Shown: positions 1 through 10,841 of the stretch, one piece after another
Numbering within the stretch: position 1 is the stretch's first letter
How the letters are laid out: every line of letters starts with the position of its first letter
NCBI GenBank assembly: GCA_037349105.1
Contig: JAYJMM010000019.1
Location: 868,001 to 932,000, forward strand
DNA length: 64,000 nucleotides
DNA from: Limnomonas spitsbergensis
Taxonomy: Eukaryota > Chlorophyta > Chlorophyceae > Chlamydomonadales
Reading direction: 5' to 3'
The notes under the pieces: generated by a model
What the model was told of the DNA's origin: nothing
The model's database searches: none
The model's input: the letters and a program-made list of their open reading frames with translations, nothing else
Program-made: the position numbers and the translations under genes

Positions 1-37
1 TGACCCCATGCCGCCATGCATGATGGCAGTGATTTGA

Positions 38-226
38 TTCTCTACTGATGATGGGAGAACAAGCCACTGCTTCGTCAACCCGCCCACTCTGTCGTCAGTT
101 GCCAAGCGTTTCGGCCATGACAAGAGCCTAGACACCATCGATGTCAAGATATTTGCGGCTGGAGAGGACTTCGCTTCATTTGCACTCGACACAACCATGC
201 AGGTCCTTGCGGTGCAGCTGCAGTAA
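38..226 (+). CDS. Possible terminal exon of an unknown gene
   Basis: An open frame of about 62 codons runs to a TAA at 224-226 and includes the segment AKRFGHDKSLDTIDVKIF. An in-frame TGA at 35-37 means any real exon starts at a splice acceptor after it, or the gene enters from left of the window. I do not recognise the family. The words TIDVK here and AIDVK in the gene starting at 902 hint at related domains, but this is weak. Confidence 0.3.
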   Translation, partial: FSTDDGRTSHCFVNPPTLSSVAKRFGHDKSLDTIDVKIFAAGEDFASFALDTTMQVLAVQLQ

Positions 227-901
227 TTGACCTGTCCACACCTCAGTCCATACCAAAGTAAAAATTATTTAGACTATTCCTTTGGCATTCGTTTCTTATT
301 TTGTTCTATTGCGTCTCGGAGACCAGCTGTGCAGTCCCAGAATAGGTGAGATGCTTTTTGCGAGGTATATAGGCCCTGACCATTTCGCGATGACCCTTAG
401 CAAGAGCCCTAATGGATGTGGATAGCCTGTGATAAAACCCTTCTCTCCTGTGTGGGCCAGGAGGCTGCAGAGTTAGGCTTCTCGAAAGCAGAGGATAGAG
501 CGAATTACGCGACGCTAAAGAATATCGAGTGCAGGAGGTTGTGTCTTCCTTCATCTTAATGCGCCCACAAAAACCGGGAAATCCATTTCCTCTGGCCTAA
601 ATGTGTCAAACCCATGGCACACTTACAGTTTGTCCATCAACACATTTCTTTTAGCACTCTAGTCACAGGTCCATGCAGGTCCATGCGGATCCCACACATT
701 TCATTATGATGGCGTAGTACGAAGTGCAGGAGCGTCTCAATCTCTCCCACCGATCCACTAAGTGGACGAGGCTGAGGCAGGCAGGCAGCCCCCACCTGAC
801 CCCTTTACTAAGACGCCGAGTTACAATGCAGGCCTAATCCTCAAGCCCTGACACATACACATTCAAACCTGAATCTAAACCATGGTATGTTGCAGTGAGT
901 C
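227..901. other. No recognisable gene
   Basis: This stretch holds only short chance ORFs. I see no transposon ends, no tandem repeat and no RNA gene. It probably contains the 3' flank of the preceding exon and the promoter of the gene model starting at 902. Confidence 0.3.
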
Positions 902-2077
902 ATGACTAAAGAAGAGACCTTGGCATCGCTTCGAACCATCAACTCCGAAGCTGCCGGTGTGGCGTTGTCCTACGCCGAGGACGTTGAACCGGACGATCCT
1001 CGCTTTCAGAACCAATTCGCAGGAGCAAGACAGGCTGTTGGCTACTGGGCCGCACAGGCACGCAAAGGTGAGACTGGTGAGCCCATGCGGCATGGTCCTC
1101 GGGATTCATCTCAGAAGGTTGCAGCCGGAGGTATCCTGCATGGTCTCACAAGAGCCTCGAACTCCATGCATGTGCTGCCGCCCCTCAACCTGCCCCATCC
1201 CCCCGCATTTGGGACCCCCGCGCCCTCGCGGATGCACACGAACCTCCATGCATGGACCTGGGGGTGCAGTGAGTGCACGCAGCTGATGTTTGAGCTCGCG
1301 TGTGCAAGGGGCTGCAATGGAGTGCATGGGGAGTGAAGTTCCGGATAAAAGCCTCCATGTTGCCGCCCTGAACGCCTGACCACCTTCCAGTCCCCCCGGG
1401 TGCTGCCAGCCCTGTCAGCTTCCTTTCAGATCCGAAGCTGCCCGGATTTCTCCCCCCGCCCATGACTCTTTCTGCTCCATCCCTAGCCCAAGCAAGGCCC
1501 TGGTTTTAGCTGGGACCACGAGCTTGCCCACTATCACTGTATGGCCATGCATGCATGCTCCATGCGCAAAATTAAGATACTCACTTCCTTCTGGCAGGCC
1601 CCATGGACCTTGTCCAAAAAATGGAGGACCTCGCCATCGATGTCAAGAACCTGCGGAAAGGTTGGTCACATAGCATGCTGATGGCAACTGCGTAGTGTGC
1701 ATCGTCTGTGGCCATCGAGCATGTGCCCACGTCGCAATATATTGGTTGCAGGCGAGTTCTTCGACAACGAGGCTGTCAATGAGAAAGTGGCGCACTGCCT
1801 TGTGGTCCTCGACTATGACACGGTGTGCCTCAAGCTATCTTTTGTTGAGCGACACACGCACAGCATCAGATGTTTGGTTGTTTGGCTCTTGGGGCCCAAA
1901 TACCTATATAACCTTGCATACAACACAGTTGCATGGGTAGCCGCGCGATGCTTTCCCCTTTTTTTATGCTCACCCGCCTCCCCGGGGGGGCGCCTTCTTG
2001 GCGGCGTTGCACGAAGGAGATATCTACCAGGTGGGTTTAGGGTTAAGGAGGTCCAGGAGATACCTACCAGGCAGTGA
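902..2077 (+). CDS. Hypothetical spliced gene, first three exons
   Basis: Exon 1 runs 902-1067 from ATG and ends at AAAG|GTGAGA. Exon 2 runs 1598-1660, between CTGGCAG and a GTTGGT donor. Exon 3 starts at 1752 after TTGCAG and is open to 2077, though its true end is unknown. All three join in the same phase (one base carried over each time), which supports the model. The product starts MTKEETLASLRTIN and continues through GEFFDNEAVNEKVAHCLV. It is acidic to mixed, with no signal peptide or membrane segment. I do not recognise the family. It could be the N-terminal part of the kinase-like gene at 3461. Confidence 0.4.
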
Positions 2078-2330
2078 AAACCTTGTTGGCGATGCATCGC
2101 TGGGGGCGATAATGTGGGCGAAATCTAAATAAATGAAATCGTCGAATTGGGCACGCTCATCGCTCGAGGCTTAATGTCAATTCCCCTGGCCTGGCCGAAG
2201 GCTTGGCTCCGGAACGTGGGGAAACGCGGGAAACACATCGCTTTTCGAACCAGGGTATGAACACATCATATTTCAAACGTCAGGACCTCTTTCTTTCCAC
2301 GTCGAATCATTACATAAAACAGCAGTTACA

Positions 2331-2549
2331 ATGGGAGATGACAATGATAGCGACAGGGACTCAGAGAATCGGCGGATGCTTGCCGAATTGGCCGCGCATC
2401 AAGCACTACCCAAGACCCAGGTCAGCATTTTGAGCCTATTTGCGGCTGCTGGTAACGGCTCGGATGCTCGCAAGACAGCGACAAGGATGCAAGACGTAGA
2501 AAGGAGGAAGCCTGGGCGGCTGCAAGGCAGCCTCATGCAGCAGCAATAG
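2331..2549 (+). CDS. Short unknown ORF with a Gln-rich continuation
   Basis: An ATG-started frame of 72 codons is acidic at its start (MGDDNDSDRDSE) and ends in a Gln run. Just past the stop, 2555-2620 is a CAGCRG-type imperfect repeat that would read Q/R-rich. It may be a first exon or a chance ORF beside a triplet-like repeat. No family is recognised. Confidence 0.15.
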   Translation: MGDDNDSDRDSENRRMLAELAAHQALPKTQVSILSLFAAAGNGSDARKTATRMQDVERRKPGRLQGSLMQQQ

Positions 2550-2771
2550 AGGAGGGACCAACGACAGCAGCAGAACCAGCGGCGGCAGAACCAGCGGCAG
2601 CAGGACCAGCGGCAGCAATGGAGGGGGAGGAAGACGCAGCAGAAGAGCATACACCGGCGCTTGCAAGCACTGAGGTCTTGCTCTGAGCTTAACTTTTGAA
2701 TCCTCAGAATCTCAGACACGTTATGAAATTGAGCAGTTTTCAATGAAGAATCTGATGATTATTCTCAACAG

Positions 2772-2860
2772 TGTTTCTGAGCACCGGGGGCTTCGCCCCC
2801 GGACTACCACCGGGGGGGCCCCCCGGACCCCCAGGCAGGGGGGCTCGAGCCCCCCTTAAC
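2772..2860. repeat. GC-rich palindromic repeat
   Basis: A perfect stem, CCGGGGGCTTCGCCCCCGG, sits in a block of G and C runs. Similar small stems with a GAAG core follow at about 3118-3130 (CCGGCGAAGCCGG) and at 31697-31715. Short hairpins of this kind are typical of small non-coding mobile repeats. No protein is involved. Confidence 0.4.
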
Positions 2861-3460
2861 CCCCCCCACCTCGGCTTCACCTCAGCCCTCACACTTTTCC
2901 ACTCAATTTCACTTTTCCACACCTGGGCGAAATTTTAATTAATCCCTAAATATGAAATGTGAATCACTGCTACCAGGTGTGGGTGTAGGGTTAAGGATTT
3001 ATGAGGTTCAGGAGATATCTCCCAGGGGGGGGTAGGGCAGGGGTCTACAAAACGGCGTGTTCCCGGACAGAATTGGACAAAATAAAGAAAAGCCGGGGAA
3101 AAGTGAGAGGGGGGTTCCGGCGAAGCCGGAAAAAAAGGGGAAGTATGAATGTTCTCTGGCTGTGGTGATTTGGGACCGGAGGCCCACAAGCTCAGTAAGG
3201 CTTTTCAGAGCAACTCTCTGAAGGTGTAGCCATGTTGCTTGGGCCTCCGGCCGTAGGCCGGTCCAAGGCTGCAGGGTGACCGTCAGTAACGAGTACTAGC
3301 TAAAAGCAAAGGTCGGCTCTAGACCATCACAAAAACCACGACCAGAAGCCATGAGCCGAATATGTACCGCAACTTTGTGACGTTTCGTACCCACCTGCCC
3401 CCAACTTGCTGGCTGTAGGATCTTCTTAGCGATGACTGGACGTCCTGCCTCAGGCTTTCG

Positions 3461-3760
3461 ATGGCTGATCGAGGAGAGGTGCTTCTGGCCATCAAGGAGG
3501 CAGTTCGCAAGATACACAATGTCCTGGTGGATGAGAAGAAGATTGCTCATGGGGACTTCCGTGGTCCTAACGTGATGTGGCGGAGGTCGAGCGGCAACGT
3601 CGAGATCAAGATATTGGACCTGGATTGGGCAGGCATAGTGGGGGTGGCGCGTTATCCTACTCGTATGGCCAGTAGCATACCTTGGCACCCCAAGGCTGAG
3701 CCAGGTCAGGTGCTCGAGCAGGAGCACGACCGACACATGCTACAGCATTTCTCTGGGTAG
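3461..3760 (+). CDS. Kinase-like C-lobe fragment (Crinkler/FunK1 type)
   Basis: The 99-residue product holds the catalytic-loop variant HGDFRGPN at residues 28-35, in place of HRDxKxxN. It is followed by a strand and LDLDWAG, where the metal-binding Asp of DFG should be, then YPTRM and a C-terminal EHDRHML segment. This order (HGDxRxxN, DxDWAG, YP, EHD..ML) is the one known from the kinase-like domain of fungal FunK1 and oomycete Crinkler proteins. The frame stays open upstream of the ATG, and no complete N-lobe is present, so it is an exon or a remnant. Function as an active kinase is not assured. Transfer from a fungus or oomycete is possible but untested. Confidence 0.55.
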   Translation: MADRGEVLLAIKEAVRKIHNVLVDEKKIAHGDFRGPNVMWRRSSGNVEIKILDLDWAGIVGVARYPTRMASSIPWHPKAEPGQVLEQEHDRHMLQHFSG

Positions 3761-4145
3761 TAGCTTATTTAGGTGCCTTAGCAGTTATGTCAGGGTTGAG
3801 GTCTGTGACACAAGGCCTTCCGACTGGGGGTCAACTCCAGGGTGTGCTCTTGACTAAACACGCTCTTGTTGCCTGCATGTGTGGTCACTGTACGGCGAAC
3901 GTGCTGGTGGCGCTGGATAGAGAAGGGTCAGATGCAGTTTATATGTTTGTATGTGAGTGGCGTTAGTTTTACGAGGATGCCGTGTGGCGAATGCGAATGC
4001 GAATCTCGTACTGCCTTTATTTCGTTGCTCATCAGCTATTAGGGAAGGTTGTCGAGGTGATTAGCATTGGCAACGGCGAATCTTTCGCTGCCTCCCAGCT
4101 CCGTGGTTGTTTAGTGTTGGTAGAGCCCCAAGGGGTAGCCCACAG

Positions 4146-4279
4146 GCTTTGAACTCTTCTACGAGGCCATGAACTCGGACCTAATATGCGAGCGCCGGGT
4201 GTTCAATATTGACGGGGAGCGGGGCAAGCTTCTTGGAGCCCGCCTGGTACGGCTGCTCGGCGGCCGGCCTCCTCTGTAA
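4146..4279 (+). CDS. Possible terminal exon, unknown gene
   Basis: After a CCCACAG acceptor the frame GFELFYEAMNSDLICERR and onwards stays open for 44 codons to TAA at 4277-4279. Codon use looks coding (GC at third positions). It may be the last exon of the kinase-like gene just upstream, but the phases of the two pieces do not join directly, so at least one more exon would be needed. Confidence 0.3.
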
Positions 4280-4499
4280 GAGAGAAGTCCAACGGTTTGT
4301 CGGTTTTACCCACACTTTTCCCAGAAAACCGGATCCTATCCGGAATTAGCTTTTGGTACCCAGAGCCCCCCCGGCACTCCGGCTATTTCCCCCAGAGTCC
4401 AAGCCTCACTCCAACACTCAGGCTATTTTCCACAGGGTCCTAGCATCACTCTGGCTGACCTAAACCCTAAATATCTTTGAAGCCGGAATTCTTAAGTGT

Positions 4500-4670
4500 C
4501 GGTTTTGGGGAAAGGACCAGGGAGAATCAGTTGGAGTGCCGGTTTGGGGGAGAGAGGACCTGGGAGACTGGGCCAGAGTGCCGGTTTGGGGGGGGCTTGA
4601 CCTGAGAGACTGAGCCGGAGTGCCGAATTGGGCGGAAAACCTGGGAGATTTGGCCGGAGTACCGGAAGCC
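4500..4670. repeat. Imperfect CCGG-rich tandem repeat
   Basis: About three degenerate copies of a ~58-bp unit are present. They carry the words GAGTGCCGGTTTGGGG and GACCTGGGAGACT. The surrounding 4280-4830 is unusually rich in CCGG words. No coding role is seen. From 4830 to 5640 I find only short chance ORFs. Confidence 0.4.
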
Positions 4671-5647
4671 TCGTTTATAGCTTTCAAAGAAAACCGACGG
4701 AATTACTTGAAGGATGCCGGATTCACGGTTTACCGGTAACAAATACTGGCGATCCGGCACTCCGGCAAAGACTGTCAAAACGCCGGTTTTCCGGAATGCC
4801 GGCAGGGGGGGGGGAACCGGCATACCGCCGGTCGTAGCTCCTGTGTAACCCAATGAAACAAACGTGTTTGACGAGGTTAAGGATGGGGAAAAGCTGAGGA
4901 CGCAAGAGGTGCAACTGATCAGCGGCTGAGATGGCATCCCGCTAGCTTGTACAGCGCTGTACAAGGATCCGATGACCATCCAGCTGCGGCACCTGGGGCG
5001 CGTTGCATTAGTATGGATCTTGTTTGCCCACTCTCTCGCCAGTTTCAGCTACTTGCAGGAACCCGTCAGCCACAGACGATTTCACAGTCAAGTTCTGATA
5101 TCAACACACCACAATCGTCGTGGCGCGCTTATCACTGTTGCTGTGAACACGAGAGAAATCGCGCGGGGATCTCAAGCTTGTACCAGAGCATGTACCGACC
5201 GAGACTCTCCATTTTGCGATTGCACAGCACCTTTCCGCCTCGATGAAACATTTAGCTTTATCACACCCTTTCCAAAATAACAAGCACGTAAACGAATGAG
5301 ACAAGTATGCATTCATCAATCGACATAGTTTTGAGTTTGCGTGAACCCTGACCTAGCCAGCGTGGCAGGATCATTTGGATCATTCTTGGACACTACCTCG
5401 GGAGGTCGTTTCTGAAATGATCCTAGATGTACACAAAAGTACAACGACTAACTGTCGCCCAACTCGCGCCTCTAGTGTGGATGTAGTTAGGATCATCTCA
5501 GAATTCTGTACGGCGCCCACTTTTGGCTCGGATCACCCCCAATGTGAATGCGCCCCTGGGCATCCTAACGACCAATCACATGCCAGAGATATCATTGATG
5601 GTGGCGGCCATTGTGCGGCGGATCTTGGTCGTGCACTTCCCGGTCAC

Positions 5648-6810
5648 CAGAGTAACCCGGTACGGAAACACGGTACGGGAATACGGTGCGGTACAGTACG
5701 GATACGGTACGGTCAAAAGGGACGGTACGGTAGGCCAATACGGTCCAAGATTTTCCCCACTTTCAAGGCTCGGAACAGCAGGATCCACACAGAGAAACAC
5801 ATGCATGCAACACTCACATGACTGTTTGACCCCATGCACATCCTGACATACTGCATGGCTGCATGACAGTCCCCATGCAATTTTTGCATGGCCCCCAAAT
5901 AACCACCAAGGATCTCCATGCATGCATGCAGATTTACCAGGCTGACATGATAGGAGAAAATATGATCATTGATGCAATCCCAAACACCTCACAGATCGCC
6001 ATTACAATGTTCCAACATGCCATTCAGCATTTCAGTAATTCAGCTAGTCCATATAAACGCTACCCACCAGCATGGCACATGAAATTTTACATGCTTGAAT
6101 ATAGCAATAGAAACAAGAGGCCTCAGAATCACCTTGCATAGTTGCTGAGTTGCATGGCATGCATGGAAATCACTTCGTAAGGAGACACGGAGCTCCTGTG
6201 TCTTGCCTCCCTCCTGGGAGTCCTGGACTCATGGGCTCCTACTCCTCCTGGCCTCCTGCCCTCCTCCCTCTATGCAGCTTTGGATTGTGACTTGGCGCCA
6301 AGTTCTGTCTTATTGCCACTAGATTTTGGGGTAGACTTGTACTTTCACGAGCAACGAATGCCTCTTTACCACTGGAAGCGAGCGAGCTTACGTAGATTTT
6401 GATCCCCTGGATGTGTGGACTGTGGACGGTGTGGATTTGCCAGACGAGGGAGACGATCACACGACATCACCGCAATATGCCTGTATCACCCGTCCTAACG
6501 TCTTACACGCCGCAACTTGTCCTGTTATGCCCGCGAGGTGATTGGTAAATCGCGTAGTGTTGACGATAATATAATTACAAAATTTGCATCGCCCACGCTT
6601 GGCCTGGCCAGCCTTCGATGACGGCTGCAAAATCCAATGCGAATCAGCCGTGTACGCTGCATTCCTGTTCTCAGCGCTACCTCCATCGCTCTCATGCAGT
6701 CATGCTGTGCAGGAAATGGCGACCGTACTTGGCCGTGTTGCAAACGGTACGGTACGGTACGGATACGGTACGGGATTTTAGGCCAATACGGCCCGTACTG
6801 GGTAACCCTG
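5648..6810. mobile_element. Non-autonomous hAT-like DNA transposon
   Basis: The ends form an imperfect 18-bp terminal inverted repeat, consensus CAGRGTWACCCRGTACGG, matching at 15 of 18 positions. It is flanked by a perfect 8-bp direct repeat CCGGTCAC at 5640-5647 and 6811-6818. An 8-bp duplication and CAGRG ends are hallmarks of the hAT superfamily. Both ends carry subterminal GGTACGG repeats, the kind of motif hAT transposases bind. No transposase ORF is recognised inside, so it would depend on an autonomous relative. Confidence 0.75.
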
Positions 6811-6890
6811 CCGGTCACTTTCGTGGATCTGCTAGCCAACGAGCCCTCCGAGTTCAGAAGGCAAAAGGACGCAAGCTTGAAGGCGAGACT

Positions 6891-7807
6891 CTTAGGTCGT
6901 GTTTCCACTGGTATTCTGTCGGGCAACCGACACGGTTTAAGGCCCAATTTCGACCCAACTGCCGCAAACCGACACGGTTTAGGCCTTTCTGAAACCACGC
7001 ATTCAAGGATAGCCTATACCTCGTCGATGACCAGGTTTAAGCTATTCTGTGAGTTGGTTGCCTCTTGGTTTAAGGAACCATCTCAGCGCGAAAGATCGTT
7101 CGGCATTAAAGACGCTATTTCTATAGCCATATCGAAATAAGCGGCGACATTTGTGGTTCTGAGGTCACCAATCGTCGCAGAACGTCTCGGCGCCCCTAGA
7201 CCAGACCTCTGGCGGCAGGAAGTTCGCTGTGAACTTCCTGGATTTCAGTGGAAACAGTTTTGGTTTAAGGCGTGAAAAAATCACGATCGCGAGCAACCGG
7301 ATTCAAACCGCGCTGGTTTAAGGAACCAGTGGAAACACCCCCTTAGGGGGTGTTTCCACTGACACCGTAAACCAGTGCGGTTTGAATCCGGTTGCTCGCG
7401 ATCGTGATTTTTGCACGCCATAAACCAAAACTGTTTCCACTGAAATCCGTGAAGTTCACAGCGAACTTCCTGGTGCCAGAGGTCTGATTTAGGGGCGCCG
7501 ACCCATTCTGCGACGATTCGTGACCTCGGAACCACAAGTGTCGCCTCTTATTTCGATATGGCAATAAAAATGGCGTCTTTAATGACAGCAATCTTTCGCG
7601 CTGGGATGGTTCCTTAAACCAAGTGGCAACCAACTCACAGAATAGCTTAAACCTGGTCATCGACGAGGTATAGGCTATTCTCAAATGCGTAGTTTCGGCC
7701 CCGAACAGAAAGGCCTAAACCGTGTCGGTTTGCGGCAGTTAGGTCGAAAATGGGCCTTAAACCGCGTCGGTTGCCCGACAGAATACCAATGGAAACACGA
7801 CTTTAGG
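6891..7807. repeat. Large inverted repeat, probably two MITEs head to head
   Basis: The two ~450-bp arms are imperfect reverse complements around a centre near 7344. The outer ends read TTAGGTCGTGTTTCCACTGG on the left and its complement on the right. The centre carries TTAGGGGGTGTTTCCACTG in both directions. Each arm therefore looks like one element with GGGGGTGTTTCCAC-like ends next to TTA, as in PIF/Harbinger MITEs with 3-bp TTA target duplications. ORFs on either strand are mirror images of one another and match no family I know. Confidence 0.6.
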
Positions 7808-7906
7808 CAACGTAGAGGGAGTGTTGCGGTGGTTGGTGGAGGGATCGATCTATCGCGTGGCATGCCCAGCCCGGCCTTCGGCAACACGCACCCGCCAAGG
7901 TGCTTG

Positions 7907-7999
7907 AAAGAAAGAAAGAAAACTACGTCCCGCAGGGGCGTGAGGGTTTAGGAAACAGCGCGGCATGGGCCTAGGCCGCGTCCGCGCCGTTACCATCAT
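7907..7999 (+). repeat. Dispersed ~85-bp hairpin repeat, copy 1
   Basis: GAAAGAAAGAAAACTACG leads into a short stem around CCCGCAGGGGCG, then GTGAGGGTTTAGG, CAGCGCGGCATGGGCC and GCGCCGTTACC. The same order of words recurs at 33321, 36283, 37550 and 45721, and in reverse at 50949. It is non-coding and probably a small mobile repeat. Confidence 0.6.
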
Positions 8000-8086
8000 A
8001 ACAAGAGAAAATCCATTCAAGCTACGGTGGCTTGCGCTTCCGGCTGTGTCTGGCTGGCTGACTGTTGGATCCAGATGTCGGGAAGT

Positions 8087-8990
8087 ATTCTAACCTACGT
8101 CTGCTTTGCACAATACTGTGTAAGAGTTTTGTAGCGTGCACATGCATTTTTGAGCGCACTTCCGGGTGTGATATATGCTGATGCCAAGGGAGAGCATGCC
8201 TTGCATAGTGTGCTCTTTATAAATGGTGCCAGAGGTTCCTAACATGATGGGGATGGTTTTAATATTATTTTTGCAGTGTCCTGTGCTCTGGAGTTTTTGC
8301 ACTAGTTCAGTGTGTTGGTTGTAGCACGCTGAGAGGTGGTCCCTCGGATCTGTGTCTCTGCAATACTTAAATTCCACTATAAGGATGTTGGTGTCCTTGG
8401 GTTGCTCTGCCTTTTGCATAAACATGATATCAGGTATTCAGGTTGCATTTTCTCTTTGTGTTTTGGGCCAGAGATTGTTGTTGCTGGTTGGATCTGGGGT
8501 AGCAGGTCCTTGGGCACTCTGTTTGGTATGGCGGGCGCTCCGGCCATGGCACACTTTTCGGCGGCAGTCCCCAGGTCAGCCATGACCAAGTCTCCTCCCA
8601 TGCTACCTTTGGCTATGGCTCAAAGGAGGATACTGCCTGTTCCATGGTGTCTCTCGATGTGCATCTTTTGCATTTCTGGGTGTCTGCAAGATCCAGTGAT
8701 ATGCCCGGCACTGTCGTGTTCCCCACAAAGAGGGCATTTGTCGGTGTCGCATTTGCCCCACCTAAAGCCGAGTTTGTTGTTTCACAGGCATCTGTGCCTC
8801 CATCTGAGGACTGTTTTCTTCTAAGTCATCGAGACAGATGGGTGCGTCATGAAGCTGTTGCTAAGGGCCCCTTTTGTAGAAGTCTTAAGCCTCTGCCTTT
8901 GGAAGTACACACTATCGGTGTTGGATTTTCCTAGTTTTTGCCGCTCGTCCAGGTGCGATTTCAGGTCACAAGACAGATTTTCTAGTCCTC
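8087..8990 (-). pseudogene. LINE fragment A, C-terminal part of ORF2
   Basis: Read on the minus strand, 8830-8430 encodes a zinc-knuckle-like segment CPLCGEHDSAGHITGSC followed by a His-rich helix, as found after RNase H in algal LINEs. The frame at 8425-8090 gives ILIVEFKYCRDTDP and a TIPIMLGTSGTIY strand. The acidic E-x-K in VEFK suggests a PD-(D/E)XK-like nuclease domain. Stops occur upstream (8830-8990), so this is a decayed, 5'-truncated copy. Confidence 0.55.
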
Positions 8991-9265
8991 GCGGCTCGGG
9001 GTCTGTGTCGCTCTCCTCCTCTTTTGCGCTGGGTATGAAAGAAATACAACGGGGATCTTGTCACCTTTTTCGGGTTTCTTTTGGTGTCTTTTCTTTTCCT
9101 TGAACCCTTTGCTCTTTTTCAGGGTTGTTTCCTTTCGGGTGCAAACAACCATCGGCGTGGCAGTGCGATAACGCACGGTCTGTGATAACTTTTCTGCCAC
9201 CGGCAGGTATCGTGCGCGCGACCTCCGCTTAAAACGTTGTTCTGATTTATGGGCACGGCATTGTC

Positions 9266-10138
9266 CAGGGAAGTGACGCCGGGCCCGGCGCCGGGGAAAA
9301 TGGACCGAAGGCCCATTTTCGCCGGGTATTCAGCGAACCCCTTTCCGGCATCAGCCGGGGAAAATGGGGGTTCAGCTGACTATACCCTCGGCGTCAGCCG
9401 GGGGGATTTCATCTGTGACCAGACCCTCCCCGGCAAAATCCTTTCTTGAAATGACGGACACCAACTCAGATTGCGACGTCGAGATGATCGATCGCACAGA
9501 ACCTGCTAGAGAACCCCCTCCCGCGAAGAAGGCAAAGGGCAATACCGGTGTTATGTCCTGGCTCACGCGGATCGCAGTGCCTCAGCCAGCAACGACAGAG
9601 ATCCCTGCGAAAGCCTCTGAGTTGCTGGAGGGCCTTGAGTTGCGCTTTGGCAATCTGGAAGTATTGGACGCTTTCGCGGCATTTGACCCGCTTTACTATC
9701 TGGGCATGGGTGATGACGTCTTGGTCTCGCACTTCCACTCTTGAGTTTGCCACATTGAAGTCCCACTTCTGTGGCACAACCTTTTTCGAGAGTGTCGCCA
9801 TAGAGGCAAAGCTCGATGCTGAGTTTCAGTTGCTGAAGGGCTGGATTGCAGAGTCCGTCAATCGCTTTGCCAAGATCCCTATGCGGGCGTGTTTGTCCCT
9901 GATTATCATAGCCCACGAGTCTGAAATCCCCGGTGTGGTGCAGCTCGTTTATGTGGCCTATACTATTACGTGCCAAACCGCTGTGGTCGAGCGAGGCTTT
10001 ATTAGTTTGCACCGGGTCTTTAAAAAATCCGACCTCACCGCCGGGCATTTTCAGACCCCCCGCCCGGCGCACGCCGGTCAAAAAAAAGACCCTGCTCGGC
10101 AAAAACCGGCCACTTGGCATACCCCGGGAACTTCCCTG
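9266..10138 (+). mobile_element. hAT transposon inserted in LINE B
   Basis: The element begins CAGGGAAGTGACGCC and ends GGGAACTTCCCTG, an inverted repeat of about 9 bp. A perfect 8-bp target duplication, GCATTGTC, lies at 9258-9265 and 10139-10146. The left ~185 bp, with CCGGGCCCGGCGCCGG and CCGGC-rich words, match the left end of the element at 50068. It carries transposase remains. Intact ends and target duplication point to a fairly young insertion, or one whose ends have been spared. Confidence 0.85.
9451..10031 (+). pseudogene. hAT transposase remnant
   Basis: From ATG 9451 the frame reads MTDTNSDCDVEMIDRTEP to a stop at 9744. A second frame then carries LVYVAYTITCQTAVVERGF near 9930-10005. 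This ends in the conserved hAT C-terminal dimerisation signature (a hydrophobic stretch, a small/polar residue, then ERGFS). The usual BED zinc finger and most of the catalytic core are missing. Its 98 plus ~95 codons compare with about 600 or more for a full hAT transposase. It is a deleted, frameshifted copy. Confidence 0.7.
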
Positions 10139-10841
10139 GCATTGTCCGAATGAAAATTCGGAGGTGTAACCGACTTCAACTACGTGTACAGTGCAAGTCC
10201 CCCGGAGGCGAGACATAGTTTGTGAGCTAGAGAGTTGACCAGCGCGGGAAAGAAGAAGGAATTCGGAATGTGGGAGACCTTGGACAATAAGCAGATCCGG
10301 TCGCAGTTTGTCACAATAATCAAAGGTGTCAGGGAAAGTGGGGGGTCGTCGGGGCACCAGCCAGCGTGGAAGACGGGTGTCATAGACCCCAAAAGGAAGG
10401 TTAGCACGGGAAGTGGCATCCATGATAGTATAAGAGGAGCCCATGGAGCCATTAGCAATAGCAGTTTGGATGATGCAGACAGCTCGGTTGTGTCGGTCAA
10501 TGTATGAGGCGGATATGGAGGAATGAGCACAACCGCCTAAAAGATGGCCAGGGGTATCATTGGGATGGGAGCAGATGGGACTCTGGGGGGGGGTGCGAGT
10601 GCCTACAGCTGTTTTGTAAGGGCGGTTCATATGCAGGGCTGTAGATGCAGTCCACAGGGTATTGGTGCGCGATTTGAGGATGTTGCGAATACCACTAAAG
10701 GGCAGACCCATGTGCCATAAGAGTGGGAGAGTAGGAGGCGAGGGTAGAGGCAACGAGGACTTGCATGCGGACATAGCGCAAGGGCAGAGGGGGAGAAGTA
10801 GGACCATCTGTTAAAAGGGGGCAGTGTCGGGACATCTTATT

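Noticed and set aside
9563..10807. A 414-codon minus-strand ORF treated as one protein
   Set aside because: It runs through the hAT insertion; only the part above 10147 is LINE sequence and the rest is antisense to the transposase remnant.
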